5,464 nt of DNA from Acidimicrobiales bacterium (GTDB lineage: Bacteria > Actinomycetota > Acidimicrobiia > Acidimicrobiales > Palsa-688), in NCBI GenBank assembly GCA_030039575.1, contig JASHVH010000337.1, positions 1-5,464 on the forward strand. Reading direction: 5' to 3'. The notes below the pieces were generated by a model that worked only from the letters and a program-made list of their open reading frames with translations, had not been told where the DNA came from and searched no databases. A program made the position numbers and the translations under genes. This document shows, piece by piece, positions 4,796 through 5,464 of the stretch; the first letter of the stretch is position 1; the number at the start of each line of letters is the position of its first letter.

Positions 4796-4824
4796 CCTGA
4801 CAGAGCGGTCTCCTGGCCCTTACG

Positions 4825-4859
4825 GCGAGATTTAAGGCTCGCTTCCAGCCTTTCGCTGG
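4825..4859. repeat. Paired stem-loops just downstream of the LuxR gene
   Basis: GCGAG 4825-4829 / CTCGC 4838-4842 (eight-base loop) and CCAGC 4845-4849 / GCTGG 4855-4859 (CTTTC loop) lie 15-50 bases past the LuxR stop codon. Neither has a T-run on the leftward side, so they may be a weak or Rho-assisted end, or mRNA-protecting stems. A further GGCCC/GGGCC stem with an A6 run lies within the last codons (4881-4900). Confidence 0.35.
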
Positions 4860-4873
4860 CCGGTCAACGGCCT

Positions 4874-5464
4874 TCACTTCGGCCCGGTCAAAAAAGGGCC
4901 GGAGTCGGGCAGGATGTTCAGCTGTCGAGCACGCACAACGGCCTGATCCCGGCTGCCGACCCGGAGTTTGGCGTAGATGTTGCGGGTGTGCGTTTTGACC
5001 GTGTTGAGCGATACGTACAACTCGTTGCCGATCTCCCTAAGCGAGAGACGAGTCGACAGCAGTCGGAGCACGGCCAACTCGCGCTCTGAAAGTTCGTCGG
5101 TCCCCTCCGCGAGGGATGTCCCAGAGGCTCTGCCCACATCGTCGTCTGACCCGACCCAGGCGCGCAGGAAGCCAGCGTCGGGACAAGCGGCCAGCTGCCG
5201 CTTCGCCCGGGCGCGCAGGTCCGCTGCATCGGCTGGGGTGCCGGCCTCTGCGGCGATCCGAGCCAGAGCTAGCAGCCCGAAAACGGTGTCAAGACGCAGG
5301 CCACCGCGCCGGGCGATGTTCAGCCCATGCTCGGTCTCGCGCCATGCCGACTCGAGCTCTCCACAGGCGCGGGCGCGCTCACCAGCTGCGTAATAGACCA
5401 TCACGGTCACCCAATGCTCACCGAGAGCCTGACGCTCGGCCAGCGTGCGGGCCACGGCCACCCG
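4874..5464 (-). CDS. LuxR/MalT-type transcriptional regulator, C-terminal part (5' truncated by window)
   Basis: 196 residues are visible; the frame is open at the right edge, so the start lies outside, and the GTG at 5461 is internal. Residues 1-100 are Ala/Leu/Arg-rich helices with TPR-like character (AAGERARACGELESAWRETE, GLLALARIAAEAGTP). After an acidic linker comes a full LuxR/GerE helix-turn-helix at about 125-186: LSERELAVLRLL, then LSLREIGNELYVSLNTVK, IYAKL and RDQAVVRARQLNIL. This arrangement, and the wording LYVS.NTVKTH, fit the C-terminal end of the large ATP-binding LuxR (LAL/MalT-like) family of about 900 residues. A shorter helical-repeat LuxR protein cannot be excluded because the N-terminus is not visible. 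It binds DNA through the C-terminal domain; its signal and targets are unknown. It is followed leftward by stem-loops and the TCACCC cluster. Confidence 0.85.
   Translation of the reverse strand, partial: RVAVARTLAERQALGEHWVTVMVYYAAGERARACGELESAWRETEHGLNIARRGGLRLDTVFGLLALARIAAEAGTPADAADLRARAKRQLAACPDAGFLRAWVGSDDDVGRASGTSLAEGTDELSERELAVLRLLSTRLSLREIGNELYVSLNTVKTHTRNIYAKLRVGSRDQAVVRARQLNILPDSGPFLTGPK

Larger units (their letters stand above)
4102..4873. other. Long non-coding interval between LuxR gene and sigma operon
   Basis: No intact gene is seen in these 772 bases. From left to right the interval holds the sigma-operon promoter candidate, an orphan rightward terminator (4368-4394) with a second hairpin (4397-4432), an apparent HNH-nuclease remnant read leftward (4441-4569), a six-base inverted repeat (4595-4610), an A/T-rich promoter-like patch (4700-4729), the TCACCC cluster (4746-4795) and paired stem-loops next to the LuxR stop codon (4825-4859). 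Such length is unusual for a compact bacterial genome and suggests past insertion and decay. Confidence 0.5.

Noticed and set aside
4977..5393. 138-codon rightward frame
   Set aside because: Antisense to the LuxR gene, Ser/Arg/Ala-rich and without motifs.

Overview
The window is GC-rich, has GC-biased third codon positions and uses GTG starts, as in a high-GC actinobacterium. The MBG-type repeat domain, the ECF sigma factor with a small zinc-binding partner and the LuxR/MalT-type regulator all fit that. Acidimicrobiia is a reasonable guess, but nothing here proves it. Four genes are read leftward and one partial gene rightward. The genes are separated by unusually long non-coding stretches that hold gene fragments and many inverted repeats.

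Layout from left to right. Bases 2-970 (+) are the 3' end of a large secreted repeat protein: an MBG/Ig-like domain, a Thr/Pro linker, and a C-terminal region that is an A-B-A-B internal duplication. Bases 971-1548 hold no intact gene. They contain a leftward remnant of the last helices of an MFS transporter and, less surely, a rightward scrap of an Ig-like surface repeat. Bases 1549-2739 (-) encode a secreted seven-bladed beta-propeller of the YVTN/lactonase type; its start is fixed by a strong Shine-Dalgarno sequence. Bases 2740-3216 are a 477-base leader or intergenic region with several inverted repeats and a weak ECF-type promoter candidate. Bases 3217-4079 (-) are an operon of an ECF sigma factor and a 73-residue soluble zinc-type anti-sigma factor that overlap by ATGA. 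A GGAAC-N15-CGTA promoter candidate lies upstream. Bases 4102-4873 are non-coding: an orphan rightward terminator, an apparent HNH-nuclease remnant and, at 4746-4795, a cluster of five TCACCC half-sites with a perfect 12-bp palindrome. Bases 4874-5464 (-) are the C-terminal part of a LuxR/MalT-type regulator whose N-terminus lies outside the window.

How the parts may work together (inference): the sigma/anti-sigma pair forms an envelope- or redox-responsive switch. The exported propeller just downstream, on the same strand, is a candidate target. The LuxR protein is a second regulator and the TCACCC cluster is a candidate binding region for an unknown factor. I saw no CRISPR array, rRNA, tRNA or complete mobile element. 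The most unusual items are the TCACCC cluster, the duplicated domain of the surface protein and the gene debris between genes.
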